64,000 nucleotides of DNA from Oopsacas minuta (lineage: Eukaryota > Porifera > Hexactinellida > Lyssacinosida > Leucopsacidae). Positions 46,753-58,052 of the stretch are shown here, one piece after another (within the stretch, counting starts at the first letter, position 1; every line of letters starts with the position of its first letter). The notes under the pieces were generated by a model. The model made no database searches. It was not told where the DNA came from and worked only from the letters and a program-made list of their open reading frames with translations. The position numbers were made by a program, and so were the translations under genes. Location of the stretch: assembly GCA_024704765.1 (NCBI GenBank), contig JAKMXF010000111.1, positions 1,809,627-1,873,626 on the forward strand, in the 5' to 3' direction.

Positions 46753-48120
46753 CAGTGTGTTCGGAAATTATTAGGACTGATTATAAATTTATTATACCAT
46801 GAATTCATGACTCGTAGAGATTTCTCGTTTTAACACTAAGTTAAAATACATATAGTTGAAGAAATACTAGCATTATTATCACACTCTATCAATAATTAAA
46901 TTTTTCCCAGCATTGTCTAAACACAATCTAATTCTTTTGGGCATTGAAGTGCAAAAGGGACGAGAAAGTCTGGATCAAATGTTGCCCATATGTCCTGAAT
47001 TGCCTGCTTTAAGTGGCTTACAGATTTAGGATGAAGTACAATCAACCTCCTTTTCAAAACTGCCCACAGATTCTCAATGGGCGCTAGGTCTGGACTATTT
47101 GGCGGCCAATCAATTCTAAGGGGGACGAACTCCGTCTTCCACCCCTTAGCTGCTCTGCCAGTGTGCACAGGACTGTTATCCTCCCGGAAAACCCAGCTAT
47201 CTCCGTATTTTGCGTTAGCCTCCTCAATAAGATACTCGCGAAGCGTGGAAATATACACCACCTGATTGAAATTTTCTGGGAAAATCCTCAGATGTGTAGT
47301 CCCCATCATCGAAATTCCACCCCAAAGATGAACTTTAGATGGATGCCTGAAGGTCGGCAAATGAACCGTTTGTCCGTTTTTAATCCACAGGTTGACTCTT
47401 CCAGAGTCAAGCCAAACTGAACATTCATCAGTAAAGAAGGTCTTACTCAGTCAAAACACTTCATTTCTTTACACCAGGCGATTCTTTTGGAAACATGGAG
47501 GTCGGTGAGTGCTGGAACTCGGACAGCCCGCTTGCTGACAAAGTTTTGCCTCTTTACCTGAGCATGAAGAGTACTTATGGATACAGGAGAGCTCAATCTC
47601 GGTAGTATAGAGCGTAGAGAGGTCCTCGGATTGCTTTGATACAAAGCAGCTATCCTTCTTTTGTCATTTGCTTTGATTTTTGAAGGACGACCAGCACCCC
47701 TTTTGTGCTGAAGGCTTTTTTTATCTTTTATCAGATTCAAGACACGATGTACAGTCTGCTTAGGTATACTTGTTCGCTGGCAGATATCCACTCCTTTGGT
47801 AATTCCTGCATTGTATAGTATCTCTATTTGATTTCTACGCTGTTGTTGGGTAGAGTGCATGTACATTGTACAAAATATGCAGTCTTAGATCACGGAAAAG
47901 GGGTCTCGAAATATATATAGGTATATTTGCTTGGGAATCACAATATTTCAGCTAAACAAACGATTATTATGTGAAATAGCGAATCTATTGGTTTTCTAAC
48001 AATTATAGGAAGTGTATATATACAGTAAGGTAAATGGTTGTACAATATGCGCATAACCTGATGTCCTTCATGGTGATTCAAGTTAATCATGAAAAGTCCT
48101 AATAATATCCGAACATACTG
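46753..48120 (-). mobile_element. Tc1 (DD34E) element inside the hAT
   Basis: Left CAGTGTGTTCGGAAATTATT; right, reversed, CAGTATGTTCGGATATTATT. TA lies at 46751-46752 and 48121-48122. Length is 1368 bases. Confidence 0.93.
46917..47866 (-). pseudogene. Tc1 DD34E transposase with a single frameshift
   Basis: From 47866: helix-turn-helix IEILYNAGITKGVDI, then PKQTVHRVLNLIKD, GAGRPSKIKAND, and TLHAQVKRQNFVSKRAVRVP to KRIAWCKEMKCFD. One base is lost near 47447 beside an in-frame TGA. The second frame picks up TFFTDECSVWLDSGRVNLW (first Asp), VHLWGGISMMGTTHLRIF, SWVFREDNSPVHTGRA (second Asp) and PPNSPDLAPIENLWAVLKR (Glu). There are 34 residues between Asp and Glu. It ends at 46917. It is the most complete DD34E gene here and related to the fragment at 2296-2640. 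Confidence 0.88.
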
Positions 48121-49143
48121 TACATAAAGCTCTGTTAGATTTTGGTGAACATATATGCCTTAGCGACCAAGAAATTGCGGCTATCTCTTCTATAGTTGAA
48201 GCTTCGAATCCAATTAAGATTGCTTTAGAATCCTTATGTAGAAGAGATACAAATTTAATTACAGCAGAAGCAACTATAAAATTTCTATTGGAAGATATTC
48301 AGAAATCTAACACACATTATCATGCACAAATCCTGGAGGGATTAAGCCAGCGGATGGTTCAAGAGAGGTACACTGAAGTTTCAGCGATACTTCAATGCTT
48401 ACATAATCCTTCGGCACGACTTGTAAAAAAGACTGTAGTAAACACATTTTGTGCTGATTTGTTATCAAGAACTCGAAGGAAAGGAATTGAAGATGAGGAA
48501 CATGTGAGTGAAGAAGTATTCATGGTACCTTACTCACCTAATATGGCTGAAAGCATATCTGACCTAGATGATATCTCCCTCGCAAAAAGATTACAATTAG
48601 CGATAGACGCATCGATGAAAAAGCCAGAAGATATACAAGTTCAACATTCATTATTCAATTTATTGAAATATGAACAGGAAAACGAGGATATCATTTGGAA
48701 AAGGTATATCAAATGCTACTAACAATACCTGCAACCTCAGTCGAAGCGGAACGAGCATTTTCTTGTTCGGCATATTTATGTAACAAATTTAGAACAAGAC
48801 TCAATGATAGCACTTTGGATACGCTAGCAATCATAAGGGCCAACAAGAAAAAAATTGATGATAGACTAAATACGCTTATTACTCATTCATATTCATCTTG
48901 TACCCCATATGTACCCCTATATTATACTTTCATTCTATCAGACTATCATATAATTAAACAAATTTAAAAATTGCTAGAGAGATAACTATCATCATTTATC
49001 AAGGGATTCCCGGAAATTTCCGGGATCCCGGGATTTTAAATATGGAAATCCTGAAATCCCGGGATTATAAAAAGAGTCCGAATTAAGAACCCTAGTATAG
49101 ATGTGTAAGGGGAGTATTTCGAACGTTTTATGAAGAAATTTGA

Positions 49144-49745
49144 TTAGTAAGATGTTGTAGTGTCATGATATATAACAAAAATGGGAATATTTGAATGCAC
49201 TAAGTATTTTATACACATGTCAGTCATTGTTATATAATTATATTGGTGAAAGTAATCAGTTGTATGCATGAGATCATTGGAAAAATGATAACCAATGTAT
49301 ATGAAACGAGAAATATAATCAGAGAGTTTGATATATGATAATGTATGCATTTATTTTCCCGGTTTTCGCAAATCTAGCAGTATCGAAGCTTCAGGATTGC
49401 TTTGAATCCTCAAACGTTCGGTTCAATAATGAATTTATTGATATACTCATTAGTGATGTCACCACTCACCAGTAACATCAATTTCCACGAAATTAACGAT
49501 TGGATTAATTGGGGACACTAATGTTATCCCCACTACGTTAAATTCGAAGAGATTGGCGTAATTTGTATATCCACATCATCAAGGTTGTTTGAAATTGCTG
49601 GGTGTAGTACCAAGGGACGTGAAATTTTCTAAAAGTTAGTACTTCACACTCTATCTGTCCATAGCTACGAAAAACTGTCCCAAAGTACATGTACATAATC
49701 AAACATTATAGAGAATGTATAATATATAACTACGGATAAAGTCTA
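49144..49745. other. No gene seen
   Basis: Sequence after the end of the mariner relic, with no motif recognised. Confidence 0.4.
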
Positions 49746-49960
49746 CACTGCTGGCCATAATTGACACCTCGCACCAAAGGCATGTCATCTTAGTTGTAAG
49801 GGTAAAGATGATTTTAAACAATATTGAACTCTAAATTATCATAAACAACGAATGATAGCAAGCAATTGTTCTACTTTCAGGGATCTCCATCGAATCCTTC
49901 AACGTATTATTACTTGTACCATAAGTAGTATAGTGTTCTAATACTTTTGGCCAAGTAGTG
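49746..49960. mobile_element. Short Tc1-type non-auton. element
   Basis: CACTGCTGGCCATAATTGAC after TA at 49744-49745, and the reversed right end CACTACTTGGCCAAAAGTAT, form imperfect inverted termini of a Tc1 type. The element is 215 bases with no coding capacity. TA is not preserved on the right. Confidence 0.5.
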
Positions 49961-50399
49961 CACAATTTTTTCATTTTGAAATATTATTAGTTTATTCATA
50001 GCATACGTAATTGTCTAAATTTTTCAAGGTTTTCACTTTCCCGTTTATATACATAATTCCTCATGTGCAATAGAAGCAGCAACTAGATTATCAAAATATA
50101 TATGCTGTAGAACCTCGTTAGTACAAAGGTACTCTGGTTATGGAGCACACATTTGTATCTACACACCCGTAATTTCATACAAATAACTCAGGTAAAAACG
50201 AATTTTCAGCTAGTAAGTACAAATTCTGCCGTCTCTTTGTGATACAACATAGTTGATAGCTTCAAAAGATAGAAGATTTTGAATTGAATAAGATCATTCC
50301 AAGGGTACATTCATAGCAGTTGTGCATTTGAGCCACCATCTAAAGTACAAGAGTTTGACAAAATTTTATTGGTCTCTAATTTTGCCAATGGGATAACTG

Positions 50400-51545
50400 A
50401 AGAATTCGATCCTTCGGTTCGTTAAAGTTTGGGGTTGGGTAACGAAGACAACATTCCTACAATTCAAATTTGGTTATGTTCGTAAAAATCGGAAACACTG
50501 GTATCAATACTCTGTCAAGTTATCAGAAATTTCTATCACTGGTCAACAAACTCCGTCAAGAATATATCTCGATTGAATGTTGTTGCTGGTATTGCTACTT
50601 TCTACTAGGTTGACAGAGTAAGGTCACCAGTAACAACAATTATCACAAGGATGACTTAAGTGGAAATCTAGTCACCCAATATATAAGTACGAAGTTGATA
50701 CAATTTCTATGAACTAGATAGAATGGCCACTTCAATTTCTATTACAAGATGGAGTGTGGTACCCAATGTTTTCAACTTCTATGGCAACCACACTTCCTTA
50801 GATCGTGAAGAGCAGATCACTGTGTTACTAGCTAGAAAGGTATATATTAAGGTAGATTGTCAGTCAGCTTTGTTCGTAGTGATTAGTGTCACGGGTAACT
50901 ACACTCTGTGAATTTGGTTAAAATTGGGAACACTTGTATTCATCCGTATATTCGCACAAATTGGAGAAACCACTGCTGGTACGCTGGTGACACCACCACG
51001 TCAAGTTCTTTGAAATTGGGATCACTTGTTACTATCCTGTGTCAAGTACCAGTCTTGACGGAATGTGGTAACAGATGATGTCAATTTCCACGAATATAAT
51101 GGAATGGATAAACAGACACCAAATTATATACAATAAACATTCTTTTTAACGAGACTCGTTTGGGCAGGCAAAAAGACCGATTAATCCGACGAAGTGTTAA
51201 ATATGCATTATATACCTGATGACACCCAAATTTATTCATGTACGTACAATAGCTTGAAAAATATGCATTATCGTGAGAAGCCAGGTGCTGTTGATTCAAA
51301 ACAGGGGAAATTAGTTGGTTTATAATTAAATCAATTACTAAAATCTTAATAATTCACTAATTAGTACATTTGTCTGAAGTCCACACTACAGACATCCCAA
51401 CAGTCGTAATATCCGATGGGATTTGCATGGAGCAGGCACAGAAAATATGTTGCTAAATTCAATGTATCGTTATATGACAGGTTATACCCGAGGTATGGTG
51501 TATGCAGAATAATGCTGAGAGATTCTGGGCAAACAAAATGAGTCG
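50400..51545. repeat. Degenerate repeat field, left block
   Basis: Many diverged copies of a motif near AATTTCTACGAACTTGAC joined to GTG(G)TAACCAGTGATCCC occur in both orientations and at irregular spacing. Examples are 50698-50716 (plus), 51001-51030 (reverse, TCAAGTTCTTTGAAATTGGG then ATCACT) and 50920-51010. No protein frame runs through them. It continues after the hAT insertion at 53880-57090. Confidence 0.6.
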
Positions 51546-51553
51546 TTATAAGC

Positions 51554-53871
51554 CAGGCTTGTCCAACCTACGGCCCGCGAGAGGAATCTATCCGGCCCAC
51601 CAACATGCTCGGGAACTATTACCAGTTGGTGGCTATATTTAATTGAGTGAAACCTATTTGAGTGAACTCAATTAAGAGAAACCCAATATTGCGAAACCAA
51701 ATTGAATGAAACCATTTTCAGAAAAGTGTAATTTCAATAACTTAAAAATCTTAAATACTTTTTAATTTAGTTTTGATTGAGTAATTATGTCACATAACTG
51801 GGTTTCTCTCAACTTGATATAAATTCCAAATAATAAACCATCTTAAACAATATTAAAATAACTACAAAACAAATATGTCAACTCCCGTGATTAAAGCAAA
51901 GAAAAGGAAAAATGATAGTGAATGTCGAGTTTTCAAATCCTCATGGACATTAGATTTTTTCCTCGCAGTACACAACGGATGCTTATTGTGCTTGATATGT
52001 CAGGAGATAATAGCTGTATTCAAAGAGTATAATATCAAACGACATTACTTTACTAAACATGCAGATACATTTGACACGCTTACAGGTCAGGTGAGAATCG
52101 ATCGGGTGAACCTGTTGAAGGATAGATTAACAGTCAACAATCTTTCTTCAAAGCCGTTAAATTAAGTTCTGAGACAGCAACAAAGATCAGCTTTCTGATA
52201 ACAGAAGCGATAGCTAAGAGTGGAAAACCATTGTCTGAAGGGGAAATTGTAAAAGACTGCTTAGACATATTTGCATCTGTGGCATGCCCAGATAAGAACT
52301 CGATAGTAGAGAGCATCAGTCTGCCACATCAAACTGTTGCTAGAAGAGTAGATGATTGATCATCCAACATTGAAATTTCACTAATTAAACGAATCAATGC
52401 TTGCAAATTTTACAGCTTGGCCCTTGATGAAAGTACCGATGTAAGCGACACAGCTCCACTGGCAATCTTTGTACGTGGTGTCACAGAAAGTTTCGAAATA
52501 ATCGAAGAACTGCTCGACTTATGTCCAATGAAAGACACAACAACTGGGCAAGATATTTTCAATGTAATAAAACATGTGTTTACGAAATTCAAACTTGCAG
52601 ATGAAAAACTAAGTCGTTTAACAACCGATGGAGCCCCTGCTATGACAGGAAAGCATAAAGGTTTTGTTAGCCTTATGCTCAAATCATGACCTCTCCAGTT
52701 ATGGCATACCACTGCATTATTCATCAAGAACAGCTTTGTGTTATAACCTTAGATATGAAACATGTGATGGAAAATGTCCTCAATACAGTCAATTTCATAA
52801 GGTCGAAGGGACTCAATCACAGACAATTCCAAGAGTTTCTTGCAGAGGTAGGATCAGACTATAACGATGTTATTTACTTTAGCCAAGTTCGCTGGCTCAG
52901 CAGAGCGTCTACTCTAACCAGATACTGGTCACTACTTGAAGAAATACAAACATTCATGACCATTAAGGGAAAGGATGTGAGCTTTCTGGAAAATGATCAG
53001 TGGTTGAATGATCTCGCATTTCTAGTTGACATAACTAAGTATCTCGCAGATTTAAATCTGAAACTACAAGGAAGAAAACAATTCGTTAACAACCTGTATG
53101 AGCATGTCAAAGCGTTCATCAACAAATTACAATTATTCCACCAACAATTTATTATGAAAAAGGTGCTACATTTCTCAACATAATCTTCAAGAAAAAGTGA
53201 GACAGTGAACCATGACAAGTATTCTGTGCTGATCAACAGCTTAATCGATGAATTTAAACTTAGATTTTCTGATTTTAGTGACAAATTCGATGAAATGGAG
53301 TTGTTTGTTTGCAGATCCGTTTGGAACTGATGCAACTAATGCTCGGAAATGTTCCAACTGGAACTAATTGAAATACATAATAACTCGGAGAGAAAGAGAG
53401 CTTTTACAGAGCATGACCTTCTGACATTTTATAGTCAATATGTTACATCGGATCTATTTCCTAATTTATCACAACACGCACTTAGGTTCCTTTCCTTATT
53501 TGGCAGCACGTATTGCTGTGAACAGCTTTTCTCAATGATGAAAAATGTTAAAAGCAAGTCTAGATCACTCCTGACAGACACTCATCTATCAGGAATATTA
53601 CTGATTGCGACATCAAGTGTACGAGCAGATATTGACTCTTTGTGTAAACAAAAACAAAGACAGATATCCCATTAGATATGTTCTTTATTATTGAAGTTTA
53701 CTATAATTTAATAAAACATGTAGTGGTTTTTCAATTCTGAAATAATCCGTATTAACGCCATCCCCAAATAAATAACATCATGCTACCTTGATATATCCAA
53801 TGTCGTGCGGCCCTTAAGTAGTTAAAGAAGCCCTAATTTGGCCCGCGAACAAAAAAGATTGGACAAGCCTG
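51554..53871 (+). mobile_element. hAT element (ZBED5/GTF2IRD2-like) inside the repeat field
   Basis: Left CAGGCTTGTCCAACCTACGG; right, reversed, CAGGCTTGTCCAATCTTTTT. Flanks TTATAAGC (51546-51553) and CTATAAGC (53872-53879) differ at one base. Length is 2318 bases. Confidence 0.9.
51875..53675 (+). pseudogene. hAT transposase of the ZBED5/GTF2IRD2 group
   Basis: Opens MSTPVIKAKKRKNDSECRVF then a BED-like finger (GCLLCLICQEIIAVFKEYN, KRHYFTKH). After a shift near 52150 it continues FFKAVKLSSETATKISFLIT, ISLPHQTVARRVDD, a TGA, and FYSLALDESTDVSDTAPLAI (catalytic strand). RLTTDGAPAMTGKHKG follows, then the 52686-53183 frame (MAYHCIIHQEQLC). It ends with the dimerisation part FLSLFGSTYCCEQLFSMMKN (to 53675). 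About five breaks occur. Wording matches the vertebrate-type GTF2IRD2/ZBED5 hAT group closely, so it is a fairly recent copy. Confidence 0.87.
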
Positions 53872-53879
53872 CTATAAGC

Positions 53880-56800
53880 GATTTGTCGCTCAAGCCGATG
53901 TCGTTAAATCCAATGTTTACTGTAGAACTTCAAGGATTGGTTTCTTCTGTCACCACAACACTGGCGAACCCTAAGGCTTAGGAACTTCAGAAATCAACAA
54001 TTCTACGAACTTGGGTGAAATAATCACTAATAATCCCAAATTTAGCCAACTTGGATTAGTTGTGTAAAGTGTAACCAGACCCCAATTTCTATTAACTTAA
54101 CTATGTGGCGACCTCAAATTCCTAGAACTTGACGGCCTGTGGTAACAAGTGATCCTAAACTATATGAACTTGACATAGTAAGGATGTCTAAACTCAAATG
54201 TGCAAGTACGAATTTCATGGTTACCACATTTCCCAAAGTTCGTGAAGATGGCTTCATTGATGATATCAGTTAAGGTAAGTAGCTCAATGTAGTGGTGTCA
54301 ACACCGGCATATGCAGTGGTTTCTCCAATTTATTGGAATACACAAGAGTGCGACAGTGTTCCCAATTTTTACGAACTTGACAGATTGGAGTTATCCTTCA
54401 AACTAATCTCTACGAACATAACTAATCGACTACCTATCACAATATTCATTTTCTATCTTTATCAATAGTGAACCCAATATTCGCAAACTTTAGGAAGTGT
54501 GGTAACCATGGAGGTTGGGAACACTGGATAACATACTTAGTAATTTTATTCAAAGTTGAGGCTGCCATAAGATCAAGAACGTATATATTGGGATCAATGT
54601 CGTCCCAATCAATACATAGTGCAATTGGGTTTATGGTGTCCCTACAAGGCACGTTCAAACAAATTTGGAACACTGATCAACACATTATTATCTTGATGTA
54701 GTGTAGTAGCTGGTGATCCCAATTTCTACAGCTCCAATTTAGACCAATATTTAGATCATACGCTTGACATAGTGCTCTCAGCAGTGATTTTGCAGTTTTG
54801 ACGAATATACCTGTGAGTGTAACAGTGTGAATACCTTTTGATCATAGAGCTAGAGTACATAGGAGGGGTAGTAACGGGTATAATTCTGAATCTTGTGAGT
54901 GAAATTCCTTTGATACTAAATGTAGGTTACATTGGAGGGGGAGTTACTTTTTCTATCCGGAATCTTGACCAAACTTCATCTTCTGAATTAAGCCAAATGA
55001 GATTCGTATTGGATTTAGAGAACGAAATGGATAGTCAAGACTAACATTATAGCTTCTGGAAAACGGGCATCTAAGCGAGAGACGTCTGCAGGAATTGGGT
55101 ACTTTGTCAATTTCCAAAAGATTACAAAATGAGTAAGATAAAGGTGTTTTAGTTATCCTACAACATTTTCAGACAAAAAGTCTGCTTTAAATTTTTGAAA
55201 AGACGTACGTGAGTTTGGCTCCCACATTATTCTGCCATTTTTCGCCACTTTCAGTCTAAAACTGGATTGCAACATAATTGTACTTTAGGTGGAATGTGCG
55301 ATGAATCATTTAGTCTAGAATATATACAACAACCAAACTACGATATTTGTGTTCGTAGAGACTTTTGCAAAGAATATATTCTGTAAAGCATCAATAACAC
55401 TGGAATCCTAAAGCGTTTCACAAAGTATCCACTTCTTGCTGACAAAACTCGTTTAGATGCCCGTTTGACTAGAAGATATAATGGTAATCTATTCATCAAT
55501 ATCGTCCTCTAAATCCCAAACAAAATTTCCTTAGGCCTCAATATTCGTTAAATGAATGTTTGGTTAATGAACTTGAAGGATTGGTCTTCAGTTGCCAAAA
55601 TTTCCGCCAACCTTGGGGATTAGGTCATCAGCTAACTATGTTTCTACTATCCAGGCTCGAACATGTGAAGTCACCAGTGACCATAATTACTATAAACTTA
55701 ACTGAGTGGTGACCCAATTCTATGAAGTCGACGAATTATGGCAACCAATGGTAATCACTTCTATGGATACCTAAATCCTTCTGTGAAAATTAGTGTCACT
55801 GTTGATTACAGGCAAAAAAGTTCATATTTTGTGAATTGGTCAGTCGGTTGAGTAAGTAGTGATTAGTGTGACGGTTAACTCCTATCTGTCAAGTTCATGG
55901 AAGTGACAACACTCCATCTAGTTCGTGGAATTTTTGTGATCCCAATGCTGAACAAAATCAAACAGTAAATTGAGGCACAACATAATAAAGTACAGTATTT
56001 ATGGGATCTCTTGCAACAATCAATATGGGAGGTAGAAATTCCTTGTCTGACATGTATCAACAAAGAACACAATCCTCACGAACTTTGTGAAGCGTTGTGA
56101 ACAAGGAAGTTGGGAACATTGATTGCTACACTCCGTCAAGTTCATAACAATTGAAGTTGCTTATCTGGCAACTTCATAGAAATTATCTGGGAATTTCAGG
56201 CTGGTCGACAAACTTCGTCAATAATTTATCTTGAAGTGATGTGGTATGGGTAATTTCAATTTCTACGAGCTAGACCGTGTAATGACACCAGTAAGTACAA
56301 TTATCACGAGGATGACGGAAAGTGATATCCAGTCACCTCAATTAATACTAATTAGACATACAGCAGTAACCAGTACAAAAGTTATTTTGATAATGGTTTC
56401 AAATGATTTCATGTTCTAAATCCTCAACAAAATCTCAATTTGGGACATAATTCTGAAAATTATAGTTGGCCAAGATTCAGGATTCAAACCGTAACCCTAC
56501 TTCAATAGACACTACCAGTACTGTCAAAAGAATTGTACTGAGAAGATTCAGGACACAAACCGTAACTCCCCCAAATGTAGCTACTTACACGATAAATGAT
56601 ATTGTAACAATGTCACACTAACACGTATATTCGCCGCAGATGGAACACTACTGGTCATATCACTGGTGACAACACTACGTGAGCTCCTAGAAATTGGGAT
56701 CACTGGTTAACACGCTCCGTGAAGATCATATAAATTGGGTATACTAGTTCCACCAGTTCGTGAAGTTGTTATAATTTGCAGGGCCTGGATTTCCCTTCCG

Positions 56801-57090
56801 ATCTTCAACGTGATAATTATAGTCAGTGGTGTACTTACTTTGTAAAACTCGTAGAATTTGAAATCACCTGTCAACACCTTAAGTCATGAAAAATTCTGGG
56901 CTGATGTGTTGACCAATCATCCCAACTTCTAAAAGCTTAACAAAGTAGGGACCCAGAACCTAATTCGCACGTACTCCATTAATTTGAACAGAATCCCAAT
57001 ATTCAAGTACTTGATCATGTGGCAGTCTCAATTTTCATAAATCGAAGAATTATGGTAACAAGTCTTCCCAAGTTTCATGGTTGCCAGTTA
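53880..57090. repeat. Degenerate repeat field, right block
   Basis: Same motif family as 50400-51545. Clear copies: 54083-54099 (CAATTTCTATTAACTTAAC), 54119-54133 (CCTAGAACTTGAC), 54361-54383 (CCAATTTTTACGAACTTGAC), 54712-54730, 56256-56275 (CAATTTCTACGAGCTAGAC), and reversed at about 56684-56722. A block near 54285-54385 is the inverse of 50930-51005 (shared GGAGAAACCACTGC). A block near 56200-56330 is a direct copy of 50540-50650 (shared CAATTATCAC(A/G)AGGATGAC). No genes were seen. Confidence 0.6.
55061..55466. mobile_element. Short inverted-repeat element in the repeat field
   Basis: AAACGGGCATCTAAGCGAG (55061-55079) is matched in inverse by 55448-55466, reversed AAACGGGCATCTAAACGAG. The ends differ at one base. 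Length is 406 bases with no frame. Target duplication is not evident. Confidence 0.6.
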
Positions 57091-57106
57091 ATCAAAAACT
57101 TAACTC

Positions 57107-57210
57107 AGTTAATAATTAATCCATTAACCAAAAAAGTTAACTTCCTTAACAGTTAATCCGTTAATTGTCCAAAAAGTAAAGGAAGTTATCATTAAACCGT
57201 TAACGTTAAC
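57107..57210. repeat. GTTAAC-rich segment
   Basis: Repeated GTTAA/TTAAC words in both orientations (for example AAAAAAGTTAACTTCCTTAA) crowd about 100 bases. It resembles subterminal regions of some hAT elements. No ends could be set. Confidence 0.4.
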
Positions 57211-57649
57211 TTATATTATACAAATTTAGCGGGATTCAGATAGACTTAACTGAAACAGAATTTCAATTTGTAATAATATATATCTGAGATTACCTAATGC
57301 ATAGTAGCGATGATTATCTGTATACTAAATCATTATTATATAGTTGTAACCTATAAGTTAAATCCGCTAAACAAACAACAACAAAATACGGCTCCTTTGC
57401 TCTATACACCATCAAATGAGCATTTGTTACCTCACACAGATATTATGAGATGATCTGGACGTGCGGCGACTATGTTGACTACATTTGGGCGAATGAACAA
57501 AGAAGCTAAGCGTGCAGATCATACAAACCGGTAAGCATGTATCAACCTCGTTAGTCAACTCCCTAGGGAAGTGCAACCGACATCCAAGGCGTAGATTAAT
57601 GAGGTTAGGAAGGAAATGATTCGAATAAAGATACAAGGACGTTCATTAG

Positions 57650-58048
57650 TTATGTACGGGTAGTAATGATAGAGAAAGGAATCCCTTTGGCCAGTGGTTG
57701 GCAACAAGCAGATGTGGTTAGGGTGATCTCGCCCTATCTTCAACTTTTCCAGTATCTTTGTATCGCCTAATAGTGCGGTACACAAATTTCCTTTTGTTTA
57801 GAGGGAGTTTCAGGATCTTCAAAATTTCCCTTGAAGGATGTGCTTTTGTAAATAATTCTACAAATTGCCGACCTCTCACGTTCCATCACTGATAAAATTG
57901 AAATTTCTCTACAATTGTACTCTGAAACTGTATATTTATGTTAAATACAGTATAATAAGGTAAACTAATAAGATATATCTAATAGCAAAGACTCAGCATG
58001 GAAAAATGGTTCTTATAAATCATGGGACAGAACTTAAAAGCCACCCTG
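57650..58048 (-). pseudogene. DD37D element, 5' fragment
   Basis: Read on the minus strand, a terminus CAGGGTGGCTTTTAAGTTCT starts at 58048. At 57886 MERERSAICRI opens, and a shifted frame gives HPSREILKILKLPLNKRKFV then YRTIRRYKDTGKVEDRARS, the paired helix-turn-helix of the DD37D group. It decays near 57650, and no catalytic part remains. The terminus matches that of the 39530-40554 copy, and both are followed by repeat R1. Confidence 0.7.
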
Positions 58049-58052
58049 TAGT

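Larger units (their letters stand above)
45632..48967 (+). pseudogene. hAT transposase split by a Tc1 element
   Basis: The BED zinc finger is clear (IWNHFKCSVCGKLAECNSCK ... HNHLKSQH). It is followed by FSLTLDEWTSLQNKRYLNIN (catalytic-strand region) and the 46324-46701 frame ending VVLDCKTR. There TGA replaces the expected Trp before SSLVNMLERIIQIKIP. At 46751 a Tc1 element begins. Skipping it, the same frame continues HKALLDFGEHICLSDQEIAA to NEDIIWKRYIKCY. A final shifted frame carries the dimerisation signature TSVEAERAFSCSAYLCNKF (to 48967). Breaks are the TGA, a shift near 46320 and a shift near 48710. Confidence 0.85.
45290..49094 (+). mobile_element. hAT element with nested Tc1, inserted in mariner
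   Basis: Left end TAGGGTTTTTAATCCCGGGA; right end, reversed, TAGGGTTCTTAATTCGGACT. An exact 8-bp duplication GTATAGAT lies at 45282-45289 and 49095-49102. Further CCCGGGAT-type motifs crowd both ends. Length is 3805 bases including a Tc1 of 1368. Confidence 0.92.
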
